Positions 56,501-61,180 of a stretch of 64,000 nucleotides of DNA are shown piece by piece. The number at the start of each line of letters is the position of its first letter. Position 1 is the first letter of the stretch. The translations under genes and the position numbers were made by a program. This DNA is from Sipunculus nudus. Its lineage: Eukaryota; Annelida; Sipuncula; Golfingiida; Sipunculidae. Under the pieces are notes generated by a model. The model saw only the letters and a list, made by a program, of their open reading frames with translations. It searched no databases and was not told the origin of the DNA. The stretch lies in contig CM049320.1 of the NCBI GenBank assembly GCA_026874595.1, forward strand, positions 4,035,464 through 4,099,463, written 5' to 3'.

Positions 56501-59500
56501 GAGAGATGGTATACAGGTCTTTGACAACCTCCACATCATCAGCCGCACCCGCAAAGAGGAAGAGGAAATCGACAGCCTCAAGGTCAGTTTTGTTTAAGTT
56601 CTAAATCAGTAAATGGCCACCATAATTTATTAAATAACTGGGATATCGGGGTTCCATAACTAACAGATTATTTAAGTAATTAGGTTGAATTTTATCGTAA
56701 ATGGACCTAATAAATACGCACTCTTGATTGTGGTCTTATCAGAATATGGCATAGTGTTAATTTGTACAGATTTATTTTGACATCTAGACTTACTAAACGA
56801 TACTGTGTATTTGTAACCCATGTCAGGTAAATTTATATGAAATGCTCCTTAACTTTCCAGACAGGCTGAGGTCTGTTAAATCTACCCTGTCCTCATCAGA
56901 ATGTTATACCTCTGTAATATTAACAGTTATAGGACATAAGGCAGGACCAACCTGGCGGTAAAGGTGGTTGACAATAACATGACAGGAGGTCAAAGTTCAG
57001 CCCTCACCAGATCCTCTGAAGCAAAATACTTCAATCTTGATGGAACCTTTCAAGATTCTCTCTGTTGTCTAAATAATAGGTTATGACGTCCAGATTAATT
57101 CCTCGCCAGTTACTTCTAAAACATCAACTCTGGAAGGACATAAAATTCATACCATATTGTTACTTACAATCTTTGTGTAATAAACATTCCCACCTAAAGG
57201 TAATGGACCTGTCATATAAATATCTATGTATATATTCTTATTTATGTGACTTTTGTTTGTTGCTTATTCGACAGAGCAATGATGGCAATGTGCTGGATGA
57301 CTCCATCTCCTCTACCAAATACAAGCTGGATGCCTGCGTGATCGAGCTGGACAGCAACATGAACTCAGCCTTTGAGAGCTTCAAGTATCCCTCCCGCCTG
57401 GCCACGGAGAAGAGTCTGGACATCAGACCCACCGAGAAAGGCCTCATCATCTCAGGTGACACATCTATCTGTTTATCAATCTTTTCCAGCTGGTGTTTTT
57501 TTTTTTTTGCTCATTTCACCCAGTTTATAAACCAAAGTGTTCAGCTTCCACCAGTCTAAACAGCTAGTCAGCCATAACAGGACATATTTTTCACCAGTAC
57601 ACTGCAAGCTACTACATATGTGTACAGGTGCCTGAAGGGAAAATGTCTGACTAGATCTCTTTTAGTCTGAGCTTTAGGCCAGAATAATCTTGTATAAACA
57701 TCAATCCATTTGTGACTATTCCTACCCTTCCCATATTATAACTGCAGAGTCTAAGTCCTTCCAATTAATAGTCTCATGTCATGGCTGCATGTGTTCTATC
57801 CTTTCTGTCCAGTACTGGGTCCATGCTGGTAGGCCACAGTGGCTTTAAACTCAAAATCATGTGTTTCTGTGTTTGGTTATCTGTTTATTAATACTGATAA
57901 TGTTTTGTTTCAGGTGCTGACCGAGTTAATGTTTATGAGGAAATTTTGCGAGACATCCTGTACGTCAATGAGAAACCAGGTGACTTTAATGACAGGAAGT
58001 TCACACTGGTGTGCTCAGAGCTGAATGGTCGCTTCAAAAGCAATGCATTCCAGGCACAGGTACTGCAAATTTTATGATAAAGCAAGTTTTTTTGGTTATT
58101 TTCACAATTGATATTATTGTTGAATTATATATAAATAAAGTAACTACTTGTCACTTGAGAGTGAAAAACTATGGTTTTAACTATAAACCATAGGTAAACG
58201 ACAGGTACAAGCTAATTCATTTTATTCTCAGTTTTAAAATATTAATGTCATTTCCTCTTTAACACATATATATCAATTTGGGTTCCCTTTGTAGTAACCA
58301 TGTAGGCTACTCCAAGAACCCAGTCTTGGATATTATTTAGTGTCAGTCGTCATATTATCATAACTGTGTCAGTCTTGGTCACTTTCCATCTTTGACGCTC
58401 CTAATCCTTGTTCACTCATCTGTGATCAGGTGAATGTGATCCACACAACTCACCAGTCAGACCACGCCCATGCTCAGGCCAATCAGCTGCATGCACAGTC
58501 ACAGTACAAGCCCGTCGGTAAACTCGGAGAACACAGTCTCCACCTGGAGGAACAAAACTCGTTCGTGAAGGACATGGAACGCAACACCAACGGAGCAAGT
58601 ATGTATATATCAAACCACCTGATTTCTTCTGAAAGGCAATTCATATTTCAGTGTTGAAAGTGAAAAGGCTAACAATTAACATTATATTTTATGAGGAAGC
58701 TTTTATGTTGCCCAAGATATATCCAAGAAAGGTTAGAATAGGTAACACTCAAGCTTTAAAGCTTAATGAGAAAGTCTTCAGTATTCTATGCAATCATTGT
58801 TATATTTCCTAACACTTATAAAATGACCTCTGATGATACAGTATCACTTCTGTATTATTATACAGATACTAAATTTGATAACAGTCACATAAAATGTCAA
58901 TAAAATGAGAATAATCTACATCATATATATAAAATAAGTAAATTCTCATCCTGTTTTATTTTAGAATTTTTCTGATAGTATATTTTGATGTACGATCATT
59001 TTATCCAATAACATAAACATTAGCCCACAGTAATGAACAATAACATTGACGACAGTGTGCACATATTTCATCTGCTGTAACAACCCATTCACAACAGGTG
59101 CGGGAATGATAGTGATCATCGTGGTTTGCGTTGGGTTCCTGATGTTCATGATAGTGCTTGGGATCATCCGTATCCGTGCCGCCCACCAACGTGACCAGGT
59201 TGTCAGCGTGGAGGAGCGCCAGGAGATGGAGTGGGACAACTCCGCTCTCAACATCACCGTAAACCCTATGGAGCAGGATGTAAGTAATATTCTCTTGTTT
59301 GACATAGACACCAGGCACAGGGTCAGCAAGCCAACCTTTGATAAGGAAAGGCTTATTGGTAAAATATTGTTCAAACTTTGTATGCTGGATCCTGTCCCAG
59401 TTGAATCCATAACGTTAGTAACAATCTCAACTCTTGGACTTGTTCATAGATGTGACAACCCAAAGCCATTGTCCAGCATGCCAGTCTGATGATAATGATA

Positions 59501-60600
59501 ATGTGATATGGTTGATAGATACAGCTACATACTGATTTGAGAGTTTTAATGACATTATAAAATGTTGTTTAAACCTGATTCAGCAGACTGTAACATCTGC
59601 AGGTCATCTAGCAGATAAAACACTCCCTTGGTAACCTCCATACCCAGGCAAAGTAACATTCTGCTAAGCCACACTGGAAATATAGGAAAATCTGGAAAAT
59701 CAGTTTTCCTTGTTTTCCAGTAAGGGAAAATTCAAAGAATTGGGAAAAATGCCCTAGGTCAAGGTGACATGAGGGAATTAGATTTACCCTGAAGAGACTG
59801 AATATAGGTGGTGGGGAAAGGTAGGGGTGGTGGTGTAATGGTTGAGGTGCCAGGCTCACCATCGAGATGATTGAGAGGTCGAATCTCGTTCAGACCCCCA
59901 CTGTGCCAAGATCCTTGTGGCTTCACACTACAAAACGGGGATAAGCTTCAGCCTGATGAGCCAGTAGGCTCAGATGTAAAACACTAACAGACTTTACCTT
60001 AAGAGAATGTGGCCTTGTATGTTCTGCCTCATGACCAAACACAAGGTACAGATGATGAAAATTATAATAGCGTTACATTGTGTTACTCCCCAGTAAAGGT
60101 AGTAATAATTATCCTGGAACTTGAAGAATTCATCAGTAAAAAATCAGTGAATGTTTCATAAAGTGCTTTAGACCCTGATACAATAAAACATTTGTGTGTT
60201 CCGGATGGAGTCAAAGAAAACTCCAATCTTAAACACATCCATTGATTCACACAAGATGTTTTCTAAAATTAATCTATAAAATTCTGATATTCATAAAGAA
60301 ACAGGTTTTGACTAAAACTCAAGTTTTTGTATGATTTGAGTGAGTTTAACAGAGTGAATGTTTACTGAATTTTATGTTTTTCTTCTTATTTACCCAGTTC
60401 CTCCTGGAAAACGTTTAAATAAATCTTCCTTTGATTTTCAGAATGTTGATTTTGAAACAGAGGGGGGCATGAACCCTGACGATTCTGACAGTGATGATGA
60501 TAGTGACATCATCAGTTACCAAGACGACCTAGACAGTTCCGAGGAAGAGACGGAGAAACTGAAAGGTCGAGAGCTGGAATGGGACGATTCAACGTTTTAG
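2342..60600 (+). CDS. CLSTN: Calsyntenin, 15 exons, N-terminus outside the window
   Basis: Type I membrane protein of the cadherin superfamily. In animals studied it acts in neurons: the ectodomain works at synapses and in associative learning, and the cytoplasmic tail binds kinesin light chain and so docks vesicles to kinesin-1. It is also shed by an alpha-secretase and then cut by gamma-secretase. Joining fifteen exons gives 2,672 nt, that is two bases of a split codon, 889 codons and TAG. Domains by fragment residue: cadherin 1 (part) 1-75, cadherin 2 about 76-180, LNS/LamG about 245-445, membrane-proximal ectodomain 446-777, transmembrane helix about 780-800, cytoplasmic tail 801-889 with W-D motifs at 822 and 884. 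Mammalian calsyntenin-1 is about 970-980 residues, so roughly 80 N-terminal residues are missing. Family assignment rests on recognisable blocks along the whole length (ICGF, DVNEHKPQF, GKGCDRDTY, RHHYSL, CDGEWHHY, VVGACWQGG, CSELNGR, VNVIHT, EWDDST). Confidence 0.96.
3823..3932. repeat. Direct repeat, copy 1 of 2
   Basis: About 110 bp starting GGCATAGATTATT and ending near TTGTTTACTGCAG. It returns 581 bp downstream with most bases conserved, including the block GGGCTAACAAGCAGATGATT. It has no terminal inverted repeat and does not look like a mobile element; it may be a local duplication. Confidence 0.75.
4404..4509. repeat. Direct repeat, copy 2 of 2
   Basis: Second copy of the block at 3823-3932, in the same orientation, with small indels. 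The shared core GGGCTAACAAGCAGATGATT is exact in both. Confidence 0.75.
5447..6545. mobile_element. Dispersed non-coding element with central tandem repeats
   Basis: Begins next to a poly-A/poly-G run, carries a TTTTGGCGGGGGCATATAG segment near 5550, then five 180-bp tandem units, and ends with GGGGGGCATTTGTGTCGTTC and TCTTGTTATT near 6515-6549. GGGGGCAT and CTTGTT ends with tandem repeats between are an arrangement I associate with abundant non-autonomous elements of molluscan genomes. No transposase frame is present. Exact ends and superfamily are not resolved. Confidence 0.65.
5616..6500. repeat. Tandem repeat, 180 bp x 5
   Basis: CGGACTTTTTTTCGCA or its variants recur at 5616, 5796, 5976, 6156 and 6336, and GATATTGGCC follows each about 25 bp later. 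The period is 180 bp. Units differ by scattered substitutions; the last is the most diverged. Confidence 0.92.
11596..11800 (+). mobile_element. Degenerate dispersed repeat (CCTCCACCAGGAGG type)
   Basis: Starts TTTGCCTCCACCAGGAGG and continues with a GTTTGT-rich stretch and CTCATGAAATTTTCAGGG. This layout (CCTCC...GGAGG, Gs and Ts, then 'gaaatttt' and 'gatc' blocks) is a widespread animal interspersed repeat. The copy is diverged and non-coding. A related end lies in the opposite orientation near 52,425-52,450. Confidence 0.5.
11963..12171 (+). CDS. CLSTN: CLSTN exon 2 (cadherin 1/2 junction and cadherin 2)
   Basis: Encodes residues 64-132 plus split codons at both ends. DVNEHKPQFEQ is the calcium-binding inter-cadherin linker of the D-x-N-E-x-x-P-x-F type. 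LKASDLDGSEDYSRICHYHV and LTPNVPFEI follow, matching the second calsyntenin cadherin repeat with its acidic A-x-D-x-D motif. Acceptor TTTTCCAG, donor AAG|GTAAGT, phase 1. The frame stays open 66 codons past the donor before a stop. Confidence 0.95.
15921..17921 (+). mobile_element. TIR DNA transposon copy A, non-autonomous (2.0 kb)
   Basis: Starts TACCGTAAAAGTCGTTGCAG and ends CTGCAACGACTTTTACGGTA, a near-perfect terminal inverted repeat bounded by TA, as expected of a Tc1/mariner/pogo-type TA target duplication. Subterminal AAGTCGCACC / GGTGCGACTT motifs recur at both ends. The longest internal frame (16753-17049, 98 codons) has no DDE catalytic domain or HTH I recognise, so the copy looks non-autonomous or decayed. 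Copy B at 18569 is the same element in inverse orientation. Confidence 0.88.
17922..18568. other. Spacer between inverted transposon copies
   Basis: 647 bp of AT-rich sequence. It includes AGCTGAGCGCTGTGACC followed by a 'TGGGTCCCTTGTT' segment at 18399-18428, which resembles AGCTGGGTGCCGTTACCC plus 'TGGGTCCTTTGTTT' just left of copy A (15789-15820). These look like ends of another dispersed family, but the match is partial. Confidence 0.5.
18569..20549 (-). mobile_element. TIR DNA transposon copy B, inverted relative to copy A
   Basis: Same TIRs (TACCGTAAAAGTCGTTGCAG at the left, CCACTTTTACGGTA at the right) and, reversed, the same internal order as copy A. For example, the block around 19380-19440 (ATCGTATGCCCGGTCAACA) matches the complement of 17045-17100, and 20130-20215 matches the complement of 16258-16350. 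The minus-strand frames at 19194-19430 and 20034-20366 do not show transposase motifs. Small indels distinguish the copies. Confidence 0.88.
21035..21435. repeat. Degenerate tandem repeat, about 95 bp
   Basis: TATTCAGT/TATTCTGT marks four units at 21107, 21203, 21294 and 21389 (periods 96, 91, 95). Each contains smaller GACATAATxTCCA-type motifs that recur within the unit (GGACATAATTTCTCAGGACA), so there is an inner repeat of about 20 bp as well. Confidence 0.8.
24185..25032. mobile_element. Hairpin-ended non-coding DNA element, short copy
   Basis: Left end GTATCCGCCAAAACA pairs as a terminal inverted repeat with the right end TTTGGCAGATAC (25021-25032). The left end also folds on itself: GTATCCG (24185-24191) with CGGATAC (24208-24214). 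Inside is a DR1-type TGACCTCTGACCT at 24336-24348 and two tandem units of about 200 bp (24484 and 24763), each with the palindrome AGGTGGCGCCACCT. The left end resembles that of the larger element at 48,652. No coding capacity. Confidence 0.65.
24484..24946. repeat. Two tandem units inside the 24-kb element
   Basis: Unit 1 (about 24484-24683) and unit 2 (about 24763-24946) share GCACAACCTGCAACCA / GTGCAACCTGCAACCA, TAAAATCACTCAT, CAGTGGTTTGACT, AGGTGGCGCCACCT and CAGACATCCATGCT in the same order. Confidence 0.85.
31932..31961. repeat. CT-rich microsatellite
   Basis: Imperfect CT/TTTCTC run ending in GTCTCTCTCTC. Low complexity only. Confidence 0.85.
33348..33361. promoter_or_regulatory. Perfect RFX X-box motif
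   Basis: GTTGCCATGGTAAC matches the X-box bound by RFX transcription factors, which regulate ciliary and many neuronal genes. It lies 0.95 kb upstream of exon 3 in DNA without repeats. Function is inferred from the motif only. Confidence 0.4.
34303..34458 (+). CDS. CLSTN: CLSTN exon 3 (end of cadherin 2)
   Basis: Encodes residues 134-184 plus split glycine codons at both ends. LDYSHNHNYILEVKAEDCG is the cadherin LDYE-type strand and the calsyntenin D-C-G signature. KEGCKPGWKG ends the exon and starts the short linker toward the LNS domain. Acceptor TTTACAG, donor AAG|GTATGT, phase 1 at both ends. Confidence 0.95.
35388..35672. repeat. Minisatellite, 58 bp x 5
   Basis: Units start GGTTTATAAATAAC at 35388, 35446, 35503 and 35561, and GGTATACAAATAAC at 35619. 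Each continues with AAAGACATTGTTACA and a TGGTGACCTGTATT end. The last unit is shortened and the most diverged. Confidence 0.95.
36957..37130. repeat. Diverged dispersed repeat, copy 1
   Basis: Shares AAACTGCA...GGCTATCCATCC, a middle ATGAACACAAA-like segment and GACTT...TGTCAATCAC with 38697-38905 in the same order. The two blocks lie on either side of exons 4-5. The family was not identified. Confidence 0.55.
37508..37696 (+). CDS. CLSTN: CLSTN exon 4 (linker before LNS domain)
   Basis: Encodes residues 186-247 plus split glycine codons. It reads IDDRIEYVPGSQLKAIGP, then the two cysteines of DTCNQCSE, then TDHIGKGCDRDTYAIQSQRK and LCG. HIGKGCDRDTY is one of the most conserved blocks of calsyntenins. 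Acceptor CTTACAG, donor GTG|GTAAGT, phase 1. Confidence 0.96.
37697..38255 (+). other. Intron 4 (0.56 kb)
   Basis: AT-rich, without repeats or coding signal. Ends in TTTCTCTAG. Confidence 0.9.
38256..38525 (+). CDS. CLSTN: CLSTN exon 5 (LNS/LamG domain, first half)
   Basis: Encodes residues 249-337. It reads IDLLPSPKLSSWTKNLPTTD, then GNESDQIYSFDGKNNAVEIP and HFTISTWMKH, the beta strands opening the laminin-G-like sandwich. RLNHTLG has an N-glycosylation sequon (N-H-T). KKEHIICNSDGE precedes the donor AAA|GTAAGT (phase 1). The split codon forms ATG with exon 6. Confidence 0.95.
38697..38905. repeat. Diverged dispersed repeat, copy 2
   Basis: Partner of 36957-37130 in the same orientation; shared blocks are listed there. 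Here the copy is slightly longer. Confidence 0.55.
41415..41428. promoter_or_regulatory. X-box (RFX-type) motif
   Basis: GTTGCTATGGCAAC fits the RFX X-box with one variant base. A related half-conserved GTTGCCATGGAGAT is at 41557-41570, and an ATCGATTA site (Cut/homeodomain type) lies between them at 41458-41465. Together they suggest an intronic enhancer, on motif evidence only. Confidence 0.35.
43441..43622 (+). CDS. CLSTN: CLSTN exon 6 (LNS domain, middle)
   Basis: Encodes residues 339-398. MSRHHYSLFLHNCKLVMLLR is the conserved calsyntenin RHHYSL block. FKPAEWRWKISQVCDGEWHH follows and pairs a cysteine with the H-C of the previous strand. Acceptor TGTTTAAG, donor CAG|GTAATT, phase 0. Confidence 0.96.
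44603..44942 (+). repeat. Dispersed repeat family X, copy 1
   Basis: About 340 bp. Landmarks: GGGGCATATTC, ACTAAAGATAACC, AATAGGTCAGAA, GTTTATATCCACGTTTATAA, AATAATCCAAACACAT, GAATTACCTAGAGTTCAT and AGAGTAAGCCAGAAATCAC. The same order recurs at 48.2 and 51.9 kb. No known family, coding region or clear pol III promoter was recognised. Confidence 0.7.
48236..48646 (+). repeat. Dispersed repeat family X, copy 2, left part
   Basis: Shares ACTAAAGATAATCCCTTGAA, AAAATAGGCCAGAAAAC, TTTGTTTATATCTACTGG, AATAATCAAAACATGTTCAA, CAAGGTCAT, TTTTGCAACCAG and TTGATAAACAAG with the other copies. It stops at GGAATTACCTA, where the AGGTCA element begins, and resumes at about 50811. Confidence 0.75.
49260..50690. 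repeat. Dimeric tandem repeat (about 144 bp monomer, 288 bp unit)
   Basis: The 288-bp unit (ATGTATGGATTTCAAA at 49522, 49811 and 50099) consists of two related monomers of about 144 bp, each centred on an AGGTCA cluster. Core sites start at 49304, 49448, 49594, 49737, 49883, 50025, 50171, 50313, 50484 and 50630. The 3' units are more diverged and lose half-sites. Confidence 0.88.
49304..50648 (+). promoter_or_regulatory. Ten clusters of nuclear-receptor half-sites
   Basis: The best copies read AGGTCAAAGGTCAAGGTCAC: a DR1 (AGGTCA-A-AGGTCA, the RXR/HNF4-type site) directly followed by a third half-site that also forms TCAAGGTCA (the NR5A/ERR-type monomer site). Perfect triples are at 49304, 49594, 49883 and 50171. 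Variants with AGGTGA in the middle are at 49737, 50025 and 50313, and degenerate ones at 49448, 50484 and 50630. Binding is inferred from known consensus motifs. Confidence 0.5.
50811..50890 (+). repeat. Dispersed repeat family X, copy 2, right part
   Basis: CTAGTTCATTAATATGTACG, CAGAGTAAGCCAGAAGTGAC and a GTGAATAGG end continue the repeat interrupted at 48646. Copy 1 shows the uninterrupted join (ACCTAGAGTTCAT). Confidence 0.75.
51850..52285 (+). repeat. Dispersed repeat family X, copy 3
   Basis: Contains GGTAATCCCTTGGAGCATTT, AAAATAGGCCAGAAAACG, ATATAAACATGTTTATAATG, AATAATCAAAACAAATTCAA, GTTGATAAACAAG and AGAGGAAGCCATAAATCAC, the same order as copies 1 and 2. Confidence 0.75.
52340..52455 (-). 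mobile_element. Degenerate dispersed repeat, end in minus orientation
   Basis: AAAGTTTCATGGAAATTTGT, TAATTTTTGCAT, CCTAACAGACCTACAAACA and GTGAAAACATCACCTCCCTG-GTGGATG. The complement starts CATCCACCAGGGAGGTGATG, close to the CCTCCACCAGGAGGGTATG start of the repeat at 11596, so it is the same family reversed. Confidence 0.55.
52780..52920. promoter_or_regulatory. Homeodomain-site-rich stretch, candidate enhancer
   Basis: Within about 140 bp there are TCTGGATTAACG, CTTAATTGTT, GACGTAATTAGTAA, GCGTAATTGC, GAGTAATTAAAAG and TTTATTATG. TAATTA-type cores are denser than in neighbouring intron sequence and the stretch is not repetitive. AT-richness raises the chance expectation. Confidence 0.3.
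54623..54749 (+). CDS. CLSTN: CLSTN exon 7 (LNS domain, late strands)
   Basis: Encodes residues 399-440 plus one base of glycine 441. It reads VRLYIDGKLF, then DDWPLHHTKIHYNKFVVGAC and WQ. VVGACWQG is diagnostic for calsyntenins. Acceptor GTTTTAG, donor CAG|GTGAGC, phase 1. Confidence 0.96.
54750..55213 (+). other. Intron 7 with a 40-bp-type tandem repeat
   Basis: About half of the intron (54891-55105) is a degenerate tandem repeat; see the separate entry. It ends in ATATCTAG. Confidence 0.9.
54891..55105. repeat. Degenerate tandem repeat, about 40-50 bp x 5
   Basis: GCTCCCAAAAAGTAACACTT and variants occur at about 54891, 54932, 54984, 55023 and 55064. Later units add AATGTCACTGTAATATT. Periods run from 39 to 52 bp. 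Confidence 0.8.
55214..55368 (+). CDS. CLSTN: CLSTN exon 8 (end of LNS domain)
   Basis: Encodes residues 442-492. It begins GSGEMDHYFKGYLAGLSILT and contains VIKCLNNCKEKLDFQ, the paired cysteines that close the LNS region. Donor ATG|GTAAGG, phase 0. Confidence 0.95.
55369..55775 (+). other. Intron 8, ending in a row of acceptor-like sites
   Basis: Its last 115 bp contain four AG sites in similar context, at 55661-55662, 55699-55700, 55734-55735 and 55774-55775; the last is used. See findings. Confidence 0.85.
55776..55927 (+). CDS. CLSTN: CLSTN exon 9 (membrane-proximal ectodomain)
   Basis: Encodes residues 493-542 plus two bases of valine 543. It reads TISFNNEMTEIKISGPNRSM, then VRHISYINARNFPTPGNRAL. 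NRS is an N-glycosylation sequon. The Y-x-N-x-x-x-F-P-T-P-G block matches the calsyntenin region after the LNS domain. Donor AGT|GTAAGT, phase 2. Confidence 0.94.
55928..56377 (+). other. Intron 9 (0.45 kb)
   Basis: Nothing notable. The frame of exon 10 is open upstream to 56271, which is read as chance. Confidence 0.9.
56378..56582 (+). CDS. CLSTN: CLSTN exon 10 (membrane-proximal ectodomain)
   Basis: Encodes residues 544-611. It reads CEDGQEIMVPTLQSNILVIQ, then AEKPIITISAEKVLSRKEKE and LHIISRTRKEEEE. In other calsyntenins the same place holds a cysteine, a VxxLQPExPxIxxSG strand and a charged segment. Donor AAG|GTCAGT, phase 0. Confidence 0.93.
56583..57274 (+). other. Intron 10 (0.69 kb)
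   Basis: AT-rich, no repeat found. Its 3' end is open in the exon 11 frame from 57083 but shows no conserved residues. Confidence 0.9.
57275..57455 (+). CDS. CLSTN: CLSTN exon 11 (membrane-proximal ectodomain)
   Basis: Encodes residues 612-671 plus one base of glycine 672. It reads SISSTKYKLDACVIELDSNM (the LDxC-x-I/V block of the family), FESFKYPSRL and TEKGLIISG. Donor CAG|GTGACA, phase 1. Confidence 0.93.
57456..57913 (+). other. Intron 11 (0.46 kb)
   Basis: Poly-T run near 57498-57509, otherwise plain. Confidence 0.9.
57914..58059 (+). CDS. CLSTN: CLSTN exon 12 (membrane-proximal ectodomain)
   Basis: Encodes residues 673-720. It reads ADRVNVYEEILRDILYVNEK, then DRKFTLVCSELNGRF, the strongly conserved C-S-E-x-N-G-R motif of calsyntenins. 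Acceptor GTTTCAG, donor CAG|GTACTG, phase 0. Confidence 0.96.
58060..58429 (+). other. Intron 12 (0.37 kb)
   Basis: Shortest intron of the gene. Nothing notable. Confidence 0.9.
58430..58598 (+). CDS. CLSTN: CLSTN exon 13 (juxtamembrane stalk)
   Basis: Encodes residues 721-776 plus one base of serine 777. VNVIHTTHQSDHAHAQANQL starts with the conserved V-N-V-I-H-T. A histidine- and glutamine-rich stalk follows and ends RNTNGA, just before the membrane. In mammals the alpha-secretase cut falls in this stalk; the site cannot be placed here. Donor CAA|GTATGT, phase 1. Confidence 0.94.
58599..59097 (+). other. Intron 13 (0.5 kb)
   Basis: AT-rich; no repeat or coding signal recognised. Confidence 0.9.
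59098..59279 (+). CDS. CLSTN: CLSTN exon 14 (transmembrane helix, first W-D motif)
   Basis: Encodes residues 778-837. Hydrophobic helix from M780 to I800 (MIVIIVVCVGFLMFMIVLGI), then the basic stop-transfer RIRAAHQR. MEWDNSALNITVNPME (820-835) is the first kinesin-light-chain-binding motif; vertebrate proteins have D-D-S where this has D-N-S. The NIT here is cytoplasmic and not a usable glycosylation site. Donor GAT|GTAAGT, phase 0. The frame continues open 70 codons into the intron. Confidence 0.97.
59280..60441 (+). other. Intron 14 (1.16 kb)
   Basis: Begins with a 70-codon extension of the exon 14 frame (to 59489), contains a tRNA-derived SINE (59.82-60.01 kb) and ends with two usable acceptors (60397 and 60441). 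Confidence 0.88.
59820..60012 (+). mobile_element. tRNA-derived SINE
   Basis: Box A-like TGGTGTAATGGTTGAGGTGC (59830-59849) and box B-like AGAGGTCGAATCTCG (59874-59888) lie about 40 bp apart, the layout of a pol III internal promoter derived from a tRNA. The tRNA part ends near CAGACCCCCACTG. A non-tRNA body follows with GCCTGATGAGCC-AGTA-GGCTCAG, which can form a hairpin. It is not a functional tRNA: the box A consensus is altered and the acceptor stem does not pair. Family not identified. Confidence 0.72.
60442..60600 (+). CDS. CLSTN: CLSTN exon 15 (acidic tail, second W-D motif, stop)
   Basis: Encodes residues 838-889 and TAG. An acidic stretch (DDSDSDDDSD, then DDLDSSEEETE) leads to LEWDDSTF, the second kinesin-light-chain motif, with the stop directly after F889. 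Vertebrate tails have a longer glutamate run here and a few more residues at the end. Acceptor GATTTTCAG at 60441; a competing one lies at 60397. Confidence 0.97.
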   Translation, partial: NVDFETEGGMNPDDSDSDDDSDIISYQDDLDSSEEETEKLKGRELEWDDSTF

Positions 60601-61180
60601 AAAGTTGGGGCCATGTTGAAGTGTGATTAGTTCAAATAAGGGACCTACTGCACAGTTTTGGGCAAGAGCAACAAATCAAGGGAACTGCACTGATTGAACC
60701 TCCTGAACCTGTGATCCTGTTTAAATATTCAACTCATGAATATTTATGAAGCCTCACTTGCAATAACTTTATATAGCACTGCTGCCCCCTGGAGGCAGAG
60801 TAAGGTACAAGGTTTTTCTAGGCTGTAATTTTTTTGTACAGAGAGATTGCAGGATCCATTTGATTTGTTGCTCTAATCCATGCATAAATAATCAGCTACG
60901 GGGGTGTGGGGAGGGGGGGGTGTAATAATGCTATATAATGTAGTGCTGGACTAGGAGGATTGAGTCATCTGACGTATTAATTCGGGGACTGCGAGATTTT
61001 TCATTGACACTATCCTGTTAAATTATAGAGTTTTAGCTATTATATGTCTACTACCAGTATAAGCACAAATAATATATTGGTGGGGGATTTATTGTGTGTG
61101 TATGTTGATGCAGGAGGTGTTTACAGGTCAGATACTTGAGTTAAATATTGGATATTATTAATAAAAGTAAGGTACACGTT
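60601..61180 (+). other. CLSTN: CLSTN 3' UTR (end uncertain)
   Basis: Non-coding after the stop. The first AATAAA is at 60,160-60,190 within intron 14 and so not relevant; the first downstream of the stop is at 61160-61165. The UTR could extend further, since more AATAAA signals lie at 62265 and 63130. A G-rich run is at 60899-60920. Confidence 0.55.
61160..61165 (+). terminator. Candidate poly(A) signal
   Basis: AATAAA in ATTAATAAAAGTAAGG, 560 bp after the stop and followed by a T- and GT-rich stretch. Later alternatives are at 62265-62270 and 63130-63135. Confidence 0.4.

Noticed and set aside
57083-57559. A separate 158-codon gene
   Set aside because: Only 57275-57455 (exon 11) is calsyntenin-like; the rest is intron with good acceptor and donor at the borders.
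58961-59410. 149-codon minus-strand frame opposite exon 14
   Set aside because: Shadow of the coding strand; no domain.
59046-59489. A 147-codon gene or a longer exon 14
   Set aside because: The 5' part before 59098 is intron. The 3' part follows a strong GTAAGT donor; it is kept only as a possible retention product.
59820-59900. A functional tRNA gene
   Set aside because: A and B boxes are present but the acceptor stem does not pair and box A is altered; fits a SINE better.
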